Shown: positions 1-8,334, counted from the stretch's first letter. The stretch is DNA of 25,499 nt from JABJPM01 sp964596705 (GCA_964596705.1 CAZQVG010000003.1:1-25499); one strand, 5' to 3'. Made by a program: numbers and translations. The notes: generated from the sequence alone by a model not told the origin.

Positions 1-1476
1 CAAAAATTAGAAAAAAGAGAGAAAAAATTAAAATCATCCAATAAACAACAAGACCTTTCTATAAAAATAAACGAACTAGCAAGACTAAAAGCTCAATCTT
101 CTGGTGAAGGTTTTTCTGATTCTTCAATTGAATCCATATTAGACATTCCAGGAGTATTTGGAACAATTTCTCAGTTAGGTAGAGTAAAACCTAAATTTGC
201 ACTAGCATTAGAAGTAACTGCTGGAGCAAAAATGAAAAGTGTAGTAACTCAGGATGATACAGTTGCTGAAGAGTGTATCAGAACATTAAAAGAAAACAAA
301 AAAGGAGTAGTTACCTTCCTACCATTAAACAGAATAAAATCAAAAGAACCCCCAGAAAGTCTTAAAGCGCTCTCAAGAAAAGATGGAGTTCACGGTTGGG
401 CAATTGACCTCATAAAATTCAATTCTAAATATAAAAACGCATTCAACCATGTATTTGGTAATACATTAATTGTAGATGACATAAAAATTGCAAGAAGAAT
501 AGGTATTGGACGAGTACGTATGGTAACTCTAGAAGGAGATTTGATAGAGAAAAGTGGAGCCATGGTTGGAGGATATAGAAAACACACGAGAATTGGATTT
601 AAACAAGACAACATAGAAGAAGAAATATTAAAACTTGAAAGAGAGATAGAAGAATTACAACAACCAAGCATCTTAGACCAACAAAAGAATAGTTTAACAG
701 CAGAGATAATAGAACTAAATGCAAAACTAGCAAATTACACAAGCAAGATAGACTATCTTTCAAACGAAAATGAAAACACTTACAAGATCATAAATGAACA
801 CGACAAAGAAAAATCAGAATTCCAGCAAGAATTAGACGAACTAACAATGATCATAAAAGCAAAATCCATGAACCTAAAAGACAGTGAGAAAAAAGAAAGA
901 GAATTCTTCATAAAACAAAGAGAATTATTTGCTAGAAGAAACAAACTTTCAGAAGAAATAGAAAAATTAAATCAATTAATTTCTGAAAAACAAGACAAAA
1001 TAAGAGTTATAGAGAATAAAATTAATGCAATATCAATAGAAAAAGCTGCAGTAATTGCAGAAATTGAAGGATTAAAAAAAGAAGCAGAAGAATATAAAGA
1101 TGGAAAAATAAGAAGAAATATCCCAATAGACCAATTAAAGAAAGAAATAAGGGAATTTGAAGTTCTTATGATAAAGATGGGCAACGTCAATATGAAAGCC
1201 TTAGAGATTTACGATAAATTAGCAGAAGAACACGCAAAATTAGTAGAAAAAACAAATAAACTAAAATCAGAAAAAGATGACATTATACTAATGATTACTG
1301 AAATAGAGAGAGATAAAACAAAAGTATTCATGAAAACCTACAATCAAATAAATAAAAGATTTAGTGAAATATTCTCCAGTTTATCAACAAAAGGAGAAGC
1401 ATCCTTAGTTTTAGAAAACCCAGAATCCCCACTAGATGCTGGCTTAGATATCACAGTTAGAATTGCACAAAGAAAA
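1..1476 (+). CDS. smc: SMC chromosome segregation ATPase (partial, both ends missing)
   Basis: The reading frame is open from base 1 to the assembly gap, giving 492 codons. It starts inside the N-terminal coiled coil, so the ATG at 232 is internal. Codons 45-190 read as an SMC hinge: 'GVFGTISQLGRV', 'ALALEVTAGAKM', 'VTFLPLNRIKS', and the Gly-rich end 'GDLIEKSGAMVGG' near 535-570. A long charged coiled coil follows from about 600 to 1350. The head then begins with 'PESPLDAGLDITVRIA', which in this family lies just before the LSGGE signature and Walker B. Both of those motifs are missing into the gap. SMC proteins are DNA-entrapping ATPases that compact and separate chromosomes. No ScpA or ScpB partner gene is visible. 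It converges on the surface-protein gene ending at 1601. Confidence 0.93.
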
Positions 1477-1576
1477 NNNNNNNNNNNNNNNNNNNNNNNN
1501 NNNNNNNNNNNNNNNNNNNNNNNNNNNNNNNNNNNNNNNNNNNNNNNNNNNNNNNNNNNNNNNNNNNNNNNNNNNN
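1477..1576. other. Assembly gap of exactly 100 N
   Basis: Exactly 100 undetermined bases follow an A-rich edge and precede an A-rich edge (aaaaaaagaaaaaa). The round number suggests a scaffolding placeholder rather than a measured length. The missing SMC C-terminus (signature motif, Walker B and D-loop) normally needs roughly 100 codons or more, so the true gap should be longer than 100 bp. Confidence 0.97.
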
Positions 1577-1600
1577 AAAAAAAGAAAAAATCAAGAATTA
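1577..1600 (-). terminator. T-rich archaeal terminator of the 879-aa surface protein gene
   Basis: On the minus strand, directly after the stop codon at 1601-1603, the sequence runs into ttttttctttttttt before the gap. It resembles the T-tract terminators after 4381 and 12429. No hairpin is evident. Archaeal RNA polymerase can stop at T-tracts alone. Confidence 0.5.
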
Positions 1601-4240
1601 TTAGTCATCATCGTCAAACTCTATAATAAATTCGTCCTCTTCATCCCCATCCTCAATAATAGGTTCTTCTTTTTCTTCTTTCTTCTCCTCTTCTTTCTTC
1701 CCTTCTTTGGTTTTCTTCTTTGGTTTCTCTTTCTTCTCTACTTCTTCTTCCTTCTCAGTTTTTTTAGGTTCCTTTTCAATAACTTCTTTCTGTTCCTTCT
1801 CTTCTTTTTTGCCATCATATCTTACCCTAACTTCTTCTTCCTCTATCTCTTCCTCAAAAAACTTTAAAAGGTTTTGCCATAAATTGGTCTTAACCAAAGC
1901 CACCAAAAATGCAATAATCACTGCAACAATTACTAGTTTTATAATATTTGCACCAATCCACCCAAAGATAGACACAAATATAAATCCCAAACTAGAAAAG
2001 AATCTTGCAAAAAATCCATCTTTCTCGCTTTCAATACCATTATCTTCCACATCACTAATAACTTCAGTCTCATTTATTGTCCCATTACCACTTACACCTT
2101 CATCAGCTTCTGCTCTTTCAATTACATTATAACTTATATCAGCCTTTCCATCTTTTATTCCATTAAAGACAATCTCAACATCTTCCATGCCATCTCCATC
2201 CAAATCTACTTTCCTAGTTTCACCAACACTCATCTGCACATAAACCTTTTCTGACGACAACTCTATCAAAACAGTGTCTCCAACAATTTCATTTACTCTT
2301 AAACTATGTTCTTCTTCACCAACATTAAATCTAACAGATTCATCAACCCCAATTAATTCTCCAATAATCTCTTGTTCCTCTTCTACAATCTCTTCTGTTA
2401 CATTTTCTTCAACACTCTCGTTTACTCCTTCAACACTTTCGTTAAGCTCAACACTAGTCTCATTAAACTCAAGATCTTCTATAATTATATCTTCTCCATT
2501 CCCACCAAAAAGTCCAGCAAAAAACTTTACTATTTTACTCCATAAACTCTCCATTCCAGCATCCGGACTTTCAATTATATTAGCATCTGCAGGACTATCT
2601 GTAACCAATATGTTAATATTTTCAGACGCCATTATTGTAGTATCATCTAATCTTACTGCAACAGATGCACCATATTCTCCACTACCAACTTTACTTGAAG
2701 GTGCAATATACAAATAAACTACTTCAGATTTTCCAGGCTCAACACTTATAACAGAGGGGTTCAAATAAACAAAGTTCGAAGCAGTTCCACTTACAGATAA
2801 ACTATAACTAGCTACATCTGCACCCAAATTCTCAACTACTATTGGCACTGTTGCACTTGAATCATAATACACTTTAACATTTTTCTCGTCAACTCTCAAA
2901 GATGCTTTATAACAAATGTCTCTTGAAACAGTCTCAATACTTATACTATCGCTACTTGCCACTTTTGAGCTATCCTTTGCTACTACATTAACTTTGATAC
3001 CATATTTTTCTGGACTAACATCAAATCCAGGAGCAACCTTTAAGATTAGTTCTTTCTCTTCACCAGCATCCAACTCAATATTATTTTCACTCAAACTAAC
3101 CCACTCCGGACCTTCTACGTCCACAAAAAACTCTTTAGAAAATTCACCTTGGTTTCTTACTAAAACAGTATAGTCATTTTCTAAAGAGTTACAAATCTTA
3201 TCAGAATTTTTCTCTAAACTTAAAAACACATCATAACACTTCTTTACATTAACATTAAACACATTAACTGCCTTTACACTTCCTCTCTCAGGAGTTGCAC
3301 TAAATGTAACTTGGAAATTTCCCTCCACACCATAATCAGGTACAAACTCCAAATCTACAACTTTCTTATCTCCCGGAGCAATTTCCAACTCATTTTTATT
3401 TAAATTAGCCCACAATGGACCATCAACTTCCAGATTATAAACATTTGTAACAGAGCCCTCATTAGCAACTTCAATCTGTACAACTTCTTTAGAATGTTCG
3501 CACATATCCACTAAATCTCTCTCGGTGCCAATATCAAAATCATAGCATGCGTCTACATTAAACTTAACAGTTTGAGATTTAACAGAATTTCCATTAACTG
3601 GATCAATAACTACACTAAACTCATAATTTCCTTCGTCTTCACAATTCGACTGAACATATGCATATATCTCCTTAGATTCTCCAGGAGATAAAGTTAAACT
3701 ATTCTGACTTAAAACAACATTTCCAGCATATTCGCCTTCAACACTTAACACATATGCTTCACTGTATCTTCCTTCATTTTTAACCTCAAATCTAAATTTA
3801 TCAGATTCACAAGGGCAAACATTTTTTTCGTTATCTAATTTAACAAAACTATACTCATAACAATCTTTAACAGGAACATCATGTATTATCTCCTTGCTAA
3901 TCCCATTAGCATTAGCAATTAATTTCAAAACATAATTTCCTGGATCAATACTAGACATAGGGGTTACATATGTATAAATATGCTTCATTTCTCCAGGCAT
4001 TAAAACAAATCCAGTAGGCACACTAGTAGCAAAAACTGCAGCACTGCCTGCAGAGGATATACTAAACTCTAATGGCTCATCCCCACTATTCTCTAAAACA
4101 TCCATAAACAATCCAGTCGATCTAGGACAAACATCTTCCATCCCAGACGAACTAGAATAAAAAGTAAAATCAACACTTGCAAAAACAAACGGAATTATAA
4201 ATAGTATTGCTAATACAAAAACTATTTTTTTATCACTCAT
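1601..4240 (-). CDS. Membrane-anchored surface protein with NEW3/COG1361-type Ig repeats
   Basis: The 879-aa protein has a Sec signal peptide (residues 1-21, cleavage near VFA|SVD). At least five Ig-like repeats of about 105 residues follow, each with 'SPGESKE.Y.YV'-type strands as in NEW3/COG1361 S-layer-like domains. The repeats open with Cys motifs at 126 (DCYEY), 231 (ACYDF), 334 (KCYDV) and 442 (ICYKA). Three of these have a second Cys about 15 residues on (127/142, 232/247, 335/350), suggesting one disulfide per domain. An acidic Asn-Glu-Ser linker, a small beta domain (about 630-715) and a hydrophobic segment (about 751-782) follow. The last 76 residues are a Lys/Glu-rich tail ending in Asp, probably cytoplasmic. 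It is likely an adhesin or envelope protein; the exact role is unknown. The start is supported by GGGGG 8 nt upstream. Confidence 0.85.
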   Translation of the reverse strand: MSDKKIVFVLAILFIIPFVFASVDFTFYSSSSGMEDVCPRSTGLFMDVLENSGDEPLEFSISSAGSAAVFATSVPTGFVLMPGEMKHIYTYVTPMSSIDPGNYVLKLIANANGISKEIIHDVPVKDCYEYSFVKLDNEKNVCPCESDKFRFEVKNEGRYSEAYVLSVEGEYAGNVVLSQNSLTLSPGESKEIYAYVQSNCEDEGNYEFSVVIDPVNGNSVKSQTVKFNVDACYDFDIGTERDLVDMCEHSKEVVQIEVANEGSVTNVYNLEVDGPLWANLNKNELEIAPGDKKVVDLEFVPDYGVEGNFQVTFSATPERGSVKAVNVFNVNVKKCYDVFLSLEKNSDKICNSLENDYTVLVRNQGEFSKEFFVDVEGPEWVSLSENNIELDAGEEKELILKVAPGFDVSPEKYGIKVNVVAKDSSKVASSDSISIETVSRDICYKASLRVDEKNVKVYYDSSATVPIVVENLGADVASYSLSVSGTASNFVYLNPSVISVEPGKSEVVYLYIAPSSKVGSGEYGASVAVRLDDTTIMASENINILVTDSPADANIIESPDAGMESLWSKIVKFFAGLFGGNGEDIIIEDLEFNETSVELNESVEGVNESVEENVTEEIVEEEQEIIGELIGVDESVRFNVGEEEHSLRVNEIVGDTVLIELSSEKVYVQMSVGETRKVDLDGDGMEDVEIVFNGIKDGKADISYNVIERAEADEGVSGNGTINETEVISDVEDNGIESEKDGFFARFFSSLGFIFVSIFGWIGANIIKLVIVAVIIAFLVALVKTNLWQNLLKFFEEEIEEEEVRVRYDGKKEEKEQKEVIEKEPKKTEKEEEVEKKEKPKKKTKEGKKEEEKKEEKEEPIIEDGDEEDEFIIEFDDDD

Positions 4241-4248
4241 AGTTGAAA

Positions 4249-4293
4249 CCCCCTTTTTATTACTACAAAGAGAAATTCCAATTTAATATAAAA
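4249..4293 (-). promoter_or_regulatory. TATA box and Shine-Dalgarno for the 879-aa surface protein
   Basis: On the minus strand a TATA-like element (ttttatattaaa, 4282-4293) predicts a start near 4261 and a leader of about 20 nt. GGGGG at 4249-4253 sits 8 nt from the ATG at 4238-4240. Confidence 0.55.
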
Positions 4294-4360
4294 ACACTAT
4301 TGTGATAAAATTATTATAACAAACAATATATTATTTAAAAACTCTTTAAAAATAATTTAT

Positions 4361-4380
4361 AAATAAAAAAAGAAAAAGTT
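4361..4380 (-). terminator. T-rich terminator of the S-layer-like gene, identical to 12405-12424
   Basis: Read on the minus strand, the bases immediately after the stop codon at 4381-4383 are aactttttctttttttattt. The same 20 bases occur at 12405-12424, downstream of the main pilin candidate. This fits a factor-independent archaeal T-tract terminator. Confidence 0.65.
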
Positions 4381-5631
4381 TTAGTAATATGTTTGGTCGT
4401 CGTCCAAAACTGGTTCTTCTATCTCGTCACCTTTTCCTAGTTTCTTAGCTACCAAAACGATACCCAAGATTACTAAGATCACTAACAAGATAGCAAATCC
4501 AATTTCTAGACCTTGCTTTACATTACTATAGCTAACTCCACTATCGTAGTCAACTACACGAGTTTCTACATCGAACTCTTTCACTATGTTGTTTCCAGCT
4601 TTAACGATTATCTTGAAAGGATAACTTCCTTCAGTCAAATCTTCATTCAAAGCAACATATACGAAAGCAGTTCCTTCTTCTTCTGTAACTTTAACAGTTC
4701 CTAGGTTTTCTGCACCTTCTACTTCTACGTTGTAATCAACGTTTGGATTTTCAAAGTATACAGTGTAGAAAATACCACTTCCTGCTCTGGTTTCGATGTA
4801 TGTAGTATCTATAGTTACTTGTGACTCATAATCTACTGCACCAGACCCAACTACAATTGAGTAAACATCCTCAGCCTGAGTTTCTCCATCATTGTAAACT
4901 ACTTTGATGTATACATCATATACACCAGCAGGAGTTTCTACAGGCAATGCAAGGAATAGGTCTTTGTGCACTTTGTAATCGTCATCGTCATCAGCATCAT
5001 ATTGCTCTTCAGTGTATAAGTCGAATCTGTTTGTTCTTGTAACCAAACCTAATTCTGGAATAGACATCTCAACATAAATGTCTTCTTCCTTTTCTGCACC
5101 ATTGTTTACAACACCAATGCTTGCAGTTACAGGTTGGCCAGCTTCAAACTCTACACCTTGTCTAAAGTTAACATCATATATCTCTACAAGATGTTTTTCT
5201 TTGGAAATGTCCAAATAGATAGTTTTAGACACAACAATGTTTCCATCTCTGTTTCTCATCTTGATTGTTACTGGTTGTTTTCCTTCCAATAAATCCTCAT
5301 CATCATCAATTTCAATAGTCAACACTCTCTTTCCATGCCAATTTAATCCAGTGTCAAAGTATTCTGTATCTACTTCTTCACCATCAAATTCAACAACTAT
5401 TTTTGCTTCGTCTTCTACGTAAGATTTCCATTCTACCTCAACCTCTACTTCAGAGTTAAGGTAAACTGGAGCATATATGTCCTCATCACTAAGGTCTACA
5501 CCACCAATTTGAACATTGGTAATTTCAAGACCTGGTTCTACTGGAAGGACATAATCTACCGCAGAAACACTGCTAAATACCATTGCAACTAGCAAAAATA
5601 CAGTTGTCAGCAAATTTAAGTATTTGTTCAT
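4381..5631 (-). CDS. Putative S-layer protein, signal peptide and C-terminal membrane anchor
   Basis: The 416-aa protein has a signal peptide (residues 1-24, VSSVSA|VDY). It is followed by beta-rich Ig-like domains with COG1361 character, such as 'AGQPVTASIGVVNNG', 'PAGVYDVYIKVVYNDGE' and 'LTEGSYPFKIIVKAG'. A single membrane helix (about 376-396) and a 20-residue acidic tail ending DDDQTYY close it. An acidic stretch near 195-205 (DADDDDDYK) could bind Ca2+. It resembles the proteins called putative S-layer protein in Woesearchaeota/Pacearchaeota. It has no Cys, unlike its downstream neighbour. GGAGGG lies 7 nt before the ATG, the TATA box is strong and a clean terminator follows, so high, monocistronic expression is likely. 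Whether it forms the lattice itself or anchors another protein cannot be told from sequence. Confidence 0.8.
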   Translation of the reverse strand: MNKYLNLLTTVFLLVAMVFSSVSAVDYVLPVEPGLEITNVQIGGVDLSDEDIYAPVYLNSEVEVEVEWKSYVEDEAKIVVEFDGEEVDTEYFDTGLNWHGKRVLTIEIDDDEDLLEGKQPVTIKMRNRDGNIVVSKTIYLDISKEKHLVEIYDVNFRQGVEFEAGQPVTASIGVVNNGAEKEEDIYVEMSIPELGLVTRTNRFDLYTEEQYDADDDDDYKVHKDLFLALPVETPAGVYDVYIKVVYNDGETQAEDVYSIVVGSGAVDYESQVTIDTTYIETRAGSGIFYTVYFENPNVDYNVEVEGAENLGTVKVTEEEGTAFVYVALNEDLTEGSYPFKIIVKAGNNIVKEFDVETRVVDYDSGVSYSNVKQGLEIGFAILLVILVILGIVLVAKKLGKGDEIEEPVLDDDQTYY

Positions 5632-5638
5632 TCTTTAA

Positions 5639-5699
5639 CCCTCCATAAGTTAATAATTATGTTACACTCGTGTAGTTGTAAAAGCTTTATAAAGCTTTT
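5639..5699 (-). promoter_or_regulatory. Strong promoter of the S-layer-like gene with palindromic TATA region
   Basis: The TATA element (5684-5695) is embedded in a perfect 20-bp palindrome, aaaagctttataaagctttt (5680-5699). Its centre predicts transcription from about 5662, a leader of about 31 nt. The inverted repeat TACAC-tc-GTGTA (5663-5674) sits at the predicted start. The Shine-Dalgarno GGAGGG (complement of 5639-5644) is 7 nt from the ATG at 5629-5631. Confidence 0.65.
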
Positions 5700-5746
5700 G
5701 GTAACTTAAAATTTCATTAAAATAAGCCCAGAAATCCCAAAAAAGC

Positions 5747-6115
5747 TTACTTAATCGACTCAAACATAGAATTTAAATCCAACACATATTTTCCTTCACC
5801 ATATTTATATATTAAAGGACTTCCTTTAAATATCTCAATCAGATCTAATTCATATTTACCTGGTTTTAAGACCCTAATAGACTCTATATCCAAATAAACA
5901 GGTTTATCCTCATCTTTCACACCAGTTATCTCTTTAATCTCTTCCTCTATTTGTATTCTTTCCTCTCTAGTAAGCTTAGCAGAAGCCTTTTTTACTTTTT
6001 CCAAGGCCTTTTGGCTCATGAAAAAAAAGAACTTACTCCCACAAGAACATCCTTCTAATAACTCTTTAGCTCCATCATCATATAGAGCTCCGCATCTTAC
6101 ACATTGGTGAGGCAT
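5747..6115 (-). CDS. arvC: OapC/ArvC-type zinc-ribbon protein (DUF2072)
   Basis: This 122-aa protein opens with a metal-binding ribbon, C5xxC8 and C23xC25 (MPHQCVRCGALY ... GCSCGSKFFFF). A Lys/Glu-rich helix (about 35-65) and a C-terminal beta-rich domain ending 'YKYGEGKYVLDLNSMFE' follow. This is the layout of the archaeal OapC/ArvC zinc-ribbon family. It is the last gene of a compact operon, with its start 3 nt past the stop of the DUF2073 gene. In haloarchaea the corresponding three-gene cluster is tied to extracellular vesicle production through its GTPase; the role of the zinc-ribbon member is not clear. Family membership is judged from length, motif and gene order. Confidence 0.75.
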   Translation of the reverse strand: MPHQCVRCGALYDDGAKELLEGCSCGSKFFFFMSQKALEKVKKASAKLTREERIQIEEEIKEITGVKDEDKPVYLDIESIRVLKPGKYELDLIEIFKGSPLIYKYGEGKYVLDLNSMFESIK

Positions 6116-6118
6116 TTT

Positions 6119-6502
6119 TTATTTTGTGAATAAATCAATTCTATTTGGATTCTTTCTTATCTCCCTTACAACATTCGCAGGACCAATAATTGTTAAAGTG
6201 TCCCTATTCTTCAAAAATGCATTATAAAATACATTCTTTAAAGCAGTTGTTATTCTAGCATCTTCTTTCCTTTTATTACTTCCGTTTTGATTTGGTTGAA
6301 TAGTACAAAAAGATATCCCGGAGAATTTCTTAGTAATCTGGGCCATTGTTTGCTCTATTAACTGAGCTTCTTCTTCCGGCTTTAATCTGCCCTGCATTAA
6401 TACAATCTTATTCTTTTTAACTATATTGAATATCTTCTTAAATTTCTGCTCTGTAGTTAAACCTGCATACTCCCTATATGGCAAATATTGAAAAGATAAC
6501 AT
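6119..6502 (-). CDS. arvB: OapB/ArvB family protein (DUF2073)
   Basis: This 127-aa soluble protein matches the archaeal DUF2073 (OapB/ArvB) family in length and motifs. It contains 'KIVLMQGRLKPEEEAQLIEQTM', broken here as KIVLMQGRLK and PEEEAQLIEQ, then 'FSGISFCTIQP' and 'LTIIGPANVVREI' near the C-terminus. It lies between the GTPase gene (2 nt upstream) and the zinc-ribbon gene (3 nt downstream), the conserved order of the cluster. The tight spacing suggests stoichiometric expression, and a partner or regulator role for the GTPase is inferred from that linkage. No signal peptide or membrane helix is present, so it should act in the cytoplasm. Confidence 0.78.
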   Translation of the reverse strand: MLSFQYLPYREYAGLTTEQKFKKIFNIVKKNKIVLMQGRLKPEEEAQLIEQTMAQITKKFSGISFCTIQPNQNGSNKRKEDARITTALKNVFYNAFLKNRDTLTIIGPANVVREIRKNPNRIDLFTK

Positions 6503-6504
6503 TT

Positions 6505-7137
6505 TTACTTAACTAGTTTAAAGACCTCCTTATAAAAGTTTTCTATATTTTTTCCTTTTTGAGCTGATATTCCAATCACTTTATATTGTGGAAATGCAGC
6601 TTCAATTTTCTTAATATTAGCAGACTTAAGATCTGTTTTATTTCCTACAATTAAAACAGGAATATCTCTAGCTGCTAAATTTCCAATTATAGTAATATTA
6701 ACCTGTGAATATGGATTCTTGGTAGCATCTAAAACCACAATAACACAATCAACCTTATCTAACCATTTTATTGCTTCTATAACTCCTTTAGTTGCTTCTC
6801 TAGCTCTCTTTTTAGCTTTAGTTTTGCTCATCTTATGCTTCAAGAATTCTTCATAATCAATTTTAGTAGCAATTCCAGGAGTATCAATTAAATTAAATGA
6901 TAACTTCTTACCATCAGCTTCAATAGTTACTTTTTCTTTAATGCTAATCTCTCTAGTCTCATGAGGAATCTTAGATACAGATCCCATTTCTTCTCCTAAC
7001 CAATCCTTACATATTCTATTAGCTAAAGTAGTTTTTCCTGCATTTGGCGGACCATAAAAACCCAATTTAATGTCCGACCTTCCCTTAAATAATCTAGAAA
7101 CAAACTTCCCCACAAAATTTTTTAACTTCTTTATCAT
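6505..7137 (-). CDS. arvA: Era-like small GTPase, OapA/ArvA type (vesicle-forming GTPase homologue)
   Basis: All GTPase motifs are present in this 210-aa protein: G1 GPPNAGKT (29-36), G2 around T61 (PHETREI), G3 DTPG (85-88), G4 NKTD (166-169) and G5 SAQ (191-193). An insertion rich in Lys/Arg lies between G3 and G4 (about 99-117). The family is the archaeal origin-associated OapA. In haloarchaea it is named ArvA because it is needed for extracellular vesicle production. Residues 1-19 (MIKKLKNFVGKFVSRLFKG) form a basic amphipathic helix before the G domain, which could attach the protein to membrane as in Arf/Sar1 GTPases. It is the first gene of a three-gene operon. GGGG lies 9 nt before the ATG. 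Confidence 0.82.
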   Translation of the reverse strand: MIKKLKNFVGKFVSRLFKGRSDIKLGFYGPPNAGKTTLANRICKDWLGEEMGSVSKIPHETREISIKEKVTIEADGKKLSFNLIDTPGIATKIDYEEFLKHKMSKTKAKKRAREATKGVIEAIKWLDKVDCVIVVLDATKNPYSQVNITIIGNLAARDIPVLIVGNKTDLKSANIKKIEAAFPQYKVIGISAQKGKNIENFYKEVFKLVK

Positions 7138-7146
7138 GCAACATAC

Positions 7147-7192
7147 CCCTTTTATGCTTTAAATTAATTGAACTGAATTAACTTATAAATAT
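7147..7192 (-). promoter_or_regulatory. Promoter and Shine-Dalgarno of the arvABC-type operon
   Basis: On the minus strand the TATA element atttataagt (7183-7192) predicts a start near 7161 and a leader of about 24 nt. GGGG (complement of 7147-7150) is 9 nt before the ATG at 7135-7137. The same 70-bp interval also ends the upstream pilus operon. Confidence 0.55.
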
Positions 7193-7207
7193 TTCTATAT
7201 CTTATTA

Positions 7208-7609
7208 TTATTTAAACCATAAATATAAATAAAATTCATTAACATTACTTCCATCATTAGCAATTACAACACTACCAACATAAACATTCTCTGCATCAAT
7301 ATCATCTCTTACACTATTCACAGAAAAATCATATTCAATACTATCTGGCAAACTACTATCTAACAATGCATTAATCGAATTATTGCAAATTGAACTTAAA
7401 ATAATTCCCCCATTAGCATCCAAAACACAATCCCTATATTCATTGTCATACTCAATTCTTTCTAAAATACTATCTCTATAAGTCTTTATAATTTCAGGAG
7501 TGCCTTCTTCATGTTTCATATTCAAGGATATTGAAAATAAAACAACCCCCAGTACAATTAGCAATGCAATAACAGCTTCAATTGTTTTCAAATATCCTTT
7601 TTTATCCAT
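7208..7609 (-). CDS. Class III prepilin-like protein, last gene of pilus operon
   Basis: The 133-aa protein begins MDKKGYLKTIEAVIALL. The KKG followed by a Glu and a hydrophobic helix (about 6-28) is the pattern of a class III prepilin cut by an archaeal prepilin peptidase after Gly5. The Glu sits at +6 rather than the usual +5. The rest is a small, mostly beta domain with two Cys near 61 and 75 that could pair. It begins one nt after the stop of the preceding prepilin gene, so it is part of the ATPase/TadC operon. A minor pilin or pilus-tip protein is the likeliest role; the sequence does not decide. Confidence 0.68.
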   Translation of the reverse strand: MDKKGYLKTIEAVIALLIVLGVVLFSISLNMKHEEGTPEIIKTYRDSILERIEYDNEYRDCVLDANGGIILSSICNNSINALLDSSLPDSIEYDFSVNSVRDDIDAENVYVGSVVIANDGSNVNEFYLYLWFK

Positions 7610-7610
7610 T

Positions 7611-8333
7611 TTACCATACTTTGATCAAGATAGCAAGATCGTCAAATTCTCCTCCATTAATTATTCTCTTATCTGCCCAACTTACAACAAAAACATTATC
7701 GTTCTCAGTTGCATTATAAACCTCATAACTGTTATTTAAATTACTGAAATCCATATTATCATAAATATAAACAGCAATATCTTTCTTAACTGGATATTTT
7801 AATGCTTTTTTAAAATCTAAATAACTCATATTCTTAAGAGCATTAAATTTCTCATCAAAAAACACAAAAAATCTTTCTTCAACACCAACAGTGGCATTAT
7901 AATTTGTAGCCAAACCTCCAGTAGGAGCTACATTAGTTAAATTAAAAGAATCAGAATACAACAAATACAAAGTGCTAACTCCACCAGTTATAGGGTTATA
8001 TTTAAACTTAATCTTATCTCCATCCAATTCTCTTTCATCAATAAATCCCAAACCCTCATCCCACAAAGAAATTTGACTAATATTAGCACCCTTTACTCTA
8101 TTAGGCAATTCAACCTCATAAACCTTATTTCCTTGCCCTTCAATAAAAATAGGATATCTATAAACATAATCAAAACTAGCTTCTTTAAACCCTTTTTCTG
8201 CTACAGTTTTTAGATACTCATCACTATAATCTTGACTCAATCCAGGACCAAACCAAATAAAGATTAATAATAGAAATATAATGAATATTCCAAAACTAAC
8301 TATCCAATCTATTTGAACTATCCCCCTTTTCAT
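7611..8333 (-). CDS. Large prepilin-like secreted protein of the pilus operon
   Basis: The 240-aa protein reads MKRGIVQIDWIVSFGIFIIF from the ATG at 8331-8333. I prefer this start because it puts KRG near the N-terminus and lies 1 nt after the TadC stop. An upstream in-frame ATG at 8375 would overlap that gene and add a non-typical leader. A class III cleavage after Gly4 leaves Asp at position 5 of the mature protein, where pilins usually have Glu. A hydrophobic helix (about 9-31) and a beta-rich domain of roughly 200 residues with several N-glycosylation sequons (NLT, NAT, NMS, NNS) follow. It has no Cys. It may be a minor pilin or a pilus-assembly adaptor. Confidence 0.7.
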   Translation of the reverse strand: MKRGIVQIDWIVSFGIFIIFLLLIFIWFGPGLSQDYSDEYLKTVAEKGFKEASFDYVYRYPIFIEGQGNKVYEVELPNRVKGANISQISLWDEGLGFIDERELDGDKIKFKYNPITGGVSTLYLLYSDSFNLTNVAPTGGLATNYNATVGVEERFFVFFDEKFNALKNMSYLDFKKALKYPVKKDIAVYIYDNMDFSNLNNSYEVYNATENDNVFVVSWADKRIINGGEFDDLAILIKVW

Positions 8334-8334
8334 T

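Noticed and set aside
232..1476. ATG at 232 as start of the SMC gene
   Set aside because: It lies within the hinge, and the frame is open and SMC-like back to base 1. It is an internal methionine.
1707..2132. Phe/Ser-rich plus-strand open frame opposite the 879-aa protein tail
   Set aside because: It is the complement of GAA/AAG-rich codons in the Lys/Glu tail. No start signal and no recognisable domain.
5747..7137. OLE-RNA associated proteins (bacterial OapA/OapB/OapC)
   Set aside because: The shared name is a coincidence. The bacterial OLE RNA partners are a membrane protein and other small proteins, not an Era-like GTPase with DUF2073, and no large structured RNA is visible here.
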